A DNA stretch of 64,000 nt from DASWJZ01 sp963761005 (GTDB lineage Bacteria; Pseudomonadota; Alphaproteobacteria; Rhizobiales; Afifellaceae). This document shows, in pieces, positions 62,694 through 64,000 of the stretch. The DNA is taken from the NCBI GenBank assembly GCA_963761005.1, contig CAVXFK010000026.1:387125-451124 (forward strand), in the 5' to 3' direction. The notes beneath the pieces were generated by a model, which had not been told where the DNA came from, did not search any database, and saw only the letters and a list, made by a program, of their open reading frames with translations. Within the stretch, counting starts at the first letter, position 1. Every line of letters starts with the position of its first letter. The position numbers and the translations under genes were made by a program.

Positions 62694-63403
62694 TCAAGCT
62701 GCGGTCCTCTCGATTTCCAGCACTCCGTCGCGCAGCCGGAAGATGTGGTCGAACCGATCCAGGATCATTTCGTCATGAGTGACGCAGATGATCGCAGCGC
62801 TTTGATCGACCGCTACCTTGCGAAGCAGGTCCATCACAATTCTGGCGCGCTCTAAATCCAGCGGCGCGGTGGGCTCATCGGCGAGAATGATGCGTGGTCG
62901 GTTGGCAAGCGCGCGTGCGATCGCGACGCGCTGGGCTTCGCCACCAGAGAGCTGCGCCGGCATGGCGTGCCGCCGGTGGCCAACTTCAAGATATTCCAGC
63001 AATTCGACGGCGCGGGCGTGCGCCGCAGCAGAGCGGAATCCGGCAAGATCAAGCACCACGGCGACATTGTCGTACCGTCCAGAAACGGGAGCAGGTTCGG
63101 GTATTGGAAAATGAAGCCGATCTTGTCGAGGCGCAGCCGGCGCAAGTCGGACCTAAGCCAGCGGTCATCATAGACGACTTCACCGTCGAGTGTGACGCGG
63201 CCGCTGCTCGGCTCGAGAATGCAGGCAATGCAATTGAGCAGCGTCGTCTTGCCCGAGCCGCTCGGGCCCATGAGACCGACGACCTGGCCAGGATAGACGC
63301 CCATTTCGATGTCAATCAGGGCATCAACTCGCGCGACTTCCGCGCCGAAACGCTTAGAGAGGTGTTCGACACGCACGACCGGCTGCCTGCTCGTCATGGC
63401 CAT
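62694..63403 (-). pseudogene. LolD/MacB-type ABC ATPase, frameshifted
   Basis: The first frame has the start (VVRVEHLSKRFGAEVARVDA), Walker A (GLMGPSGSGKTTLLNCIA) and the Q-loop region (IGFIFQYPNLLPFLDGT). The second frame gives VVLDLAGFRSAAAHARAVEL, the signature AQLSGGEAQRVAIARALA, Walker B (IILADEPTAPLD) and the H-loop (CVTHDE). One missing base at about 63065-63075 (GGTACGAC for GGTAC-CGAC) splits them. Restored, it is about 236 aa. It follows an FtsX-like permease and would power a MacB- or Lol-type exporter. Confidence 0.88.
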
Positions 63404-63405
63404 CA

Positions 63406-64000
63406 CTACCCCGTGGCTGCGAGCGCTTCTGCTGGGTCTACCTTGAGCGCGAGCCGAATACCGAGAGTACTGGCCGCAAGGCAGACCACGATCACAATGC
63501 CGAACACGATCGCGACGCTCGCCGGATCGAGCACAAGCCGCCGCGGAAAGTAAGGCTGGAAGATGAGGACGAGCGCCAGCCCGGTGAAGTAGCCGAATAT
63601 TCCCATCGACAGAGCCTGCTGAACAACAAGGCCGATGATTGTCCGGTCCGGCGCACCGACAAATTTGAGCGTGGCGATGGAACGGACCTTGTCCATGGTC
63701 AGCGTATAGACGATCAAGGCAATGATCACTGCCGATACGATGATCAGAAGCACCATGATCAAGCGCTGCTGGTTTCGCGCCTTCTCGATGACGAATTTGC
63801 TCAACAGGGTTTCCTGCTGGTCCTGGGTGAGCGTGGTGAGATGTTTCCAGCGCGATAGCGCGGCAGCGACTTCGGCGATCGGAACGTAAGGCGATACTTT
63901 GGCGATTACCGCGTTGATCTGATTGTTGGATTGCAGTGCGCCGCCACGCGCGGACTCGCGCCGCTCGGCCGGCGGTGCCAGCTCGAATTGCAGGGCTTGT
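63406..64000 (-). CDS. MacB/FtsX-like ABC permease, partial
   Basis: The N-terminus lies beyond the window. The visible part has a periplasmic region (INAVIAKVSPYVPIAEVAAA) and the FtsX domain with three helices: LIMVLLIIVSAVIIALIVYT, ALSMGIFGYFTGLALVLIF and IVFGIVIVVCLAASTLGIRL. The conserved KVRSIATLKFVGAP segment contacts the ATPase, and the end LKVDPAEALAATG is usual for the family. The stop lies two bases before the ATPase start, so the two form one unit. Substrates of such systems include lipoproteins, peptides and heterocyst-type glycolipids. Confidence 0.85.
   Translation of the reverse strand, partial: QALQFELAPPAERRESARGGALQSNNQINAVIAKVSPYVPIAEVAAALSRWKHLTTLTQDQQETLLSKFVIEKARNQQRLIMVLLIIVSAVIIALIVYTLTMDKVRSIATLKFVGAPDRTIIGLVVQQALSMGIFGYFTGLALVLIFQPYFPRRLVLDPASVAIVFGIVIVVCLAASTLGIRLALKVDPAEALAATG

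Noticed and set aside
1..64000. CRISPR array or cas genes
   Set aside because: No regularly spaced repeats and no Cas motifs were seen.

Overview
The window looks like a chromosomal segment of a G+C-rich alphaproteobacterium, most likely of the order Hyphomicrobiales (Rhizobiales). Two gene orders support this: recR-ybaB-dnaX followed by the SRP RNA, and argB-yihA-yidC-rnpA-rpmH. Many proteins also have their nearest-looking relatives there. I cannot name a genus.

Left part, 1-16.4 kb: mostly ordinary housekeeping DNA. In order it holds the end of an autotransporter, recR, ybaB, dnaX, the 4.5S SRP RNA, a VOC protein, an SMR pump, a HAD nucleotidase, a GGDEF-EAL protein with a damaged EAL half, argB, yihA, an NTF2-like protein, yidC, rnpA and rpmH. 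A TVP38 membrane protein (frameshifted), a MerA-like flavoprotein and a sensor kinase form a small operon. A tRNA-Arg closes the segment.

Right of the tRNA, 16.4-64 kb, the DNA reads as accessory. First comes a defence block: a broken Panacea-type toxin-antitoxin pair, an IS256-family element with unusual flanks, a complete type I restriction-modification operon (hsdM-hsdS-hsdR) and a serine resolvase with palindromes in front of it. Next is a stress-flavoured block with TspO, a VIT-type metal transporter, DUF3309, CsbD, SRAP/YedK, zinc-ribbon proteins and DUF389. This is followed by a sugar-type ABC uptake operon with a FadR regulator and a dehydrogenase, an Lpd-OsmC-thiolase cluster, CbpA/CbpM, a Ca2+/H+ exchanger and a large PAS-GAF-GGDEF-EAL protein. 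The last 9 kb holds small uncharacterised proteins, decayed transposases, colliding OmpA and MgtC fragments, an SDR enzyme and a MacB/FtsX-like ABC pair cut by the window end.

Two themes stand out. Many genes carry single-base frameshifts or are fragments (TVP38, Panacea and its partner, one SRAP copy, Lpd, CbpA, an ABC ATPase and others), which means either strong decay or residual sequencing error. Several families also occur twice (SRAP, an 88-aa zinc ribbon, CsbD), pointing to duplication inside the accessory region. The best candidates for undescribed biology are the 355-aa cysteine-rich protein at 31.6-32.6 kb, the secreted two-frame protein at 56.8-58.0 kb, the small zinc-ribbon families, and the small genes coupled to the IS1595-like transposase at 59 kb.
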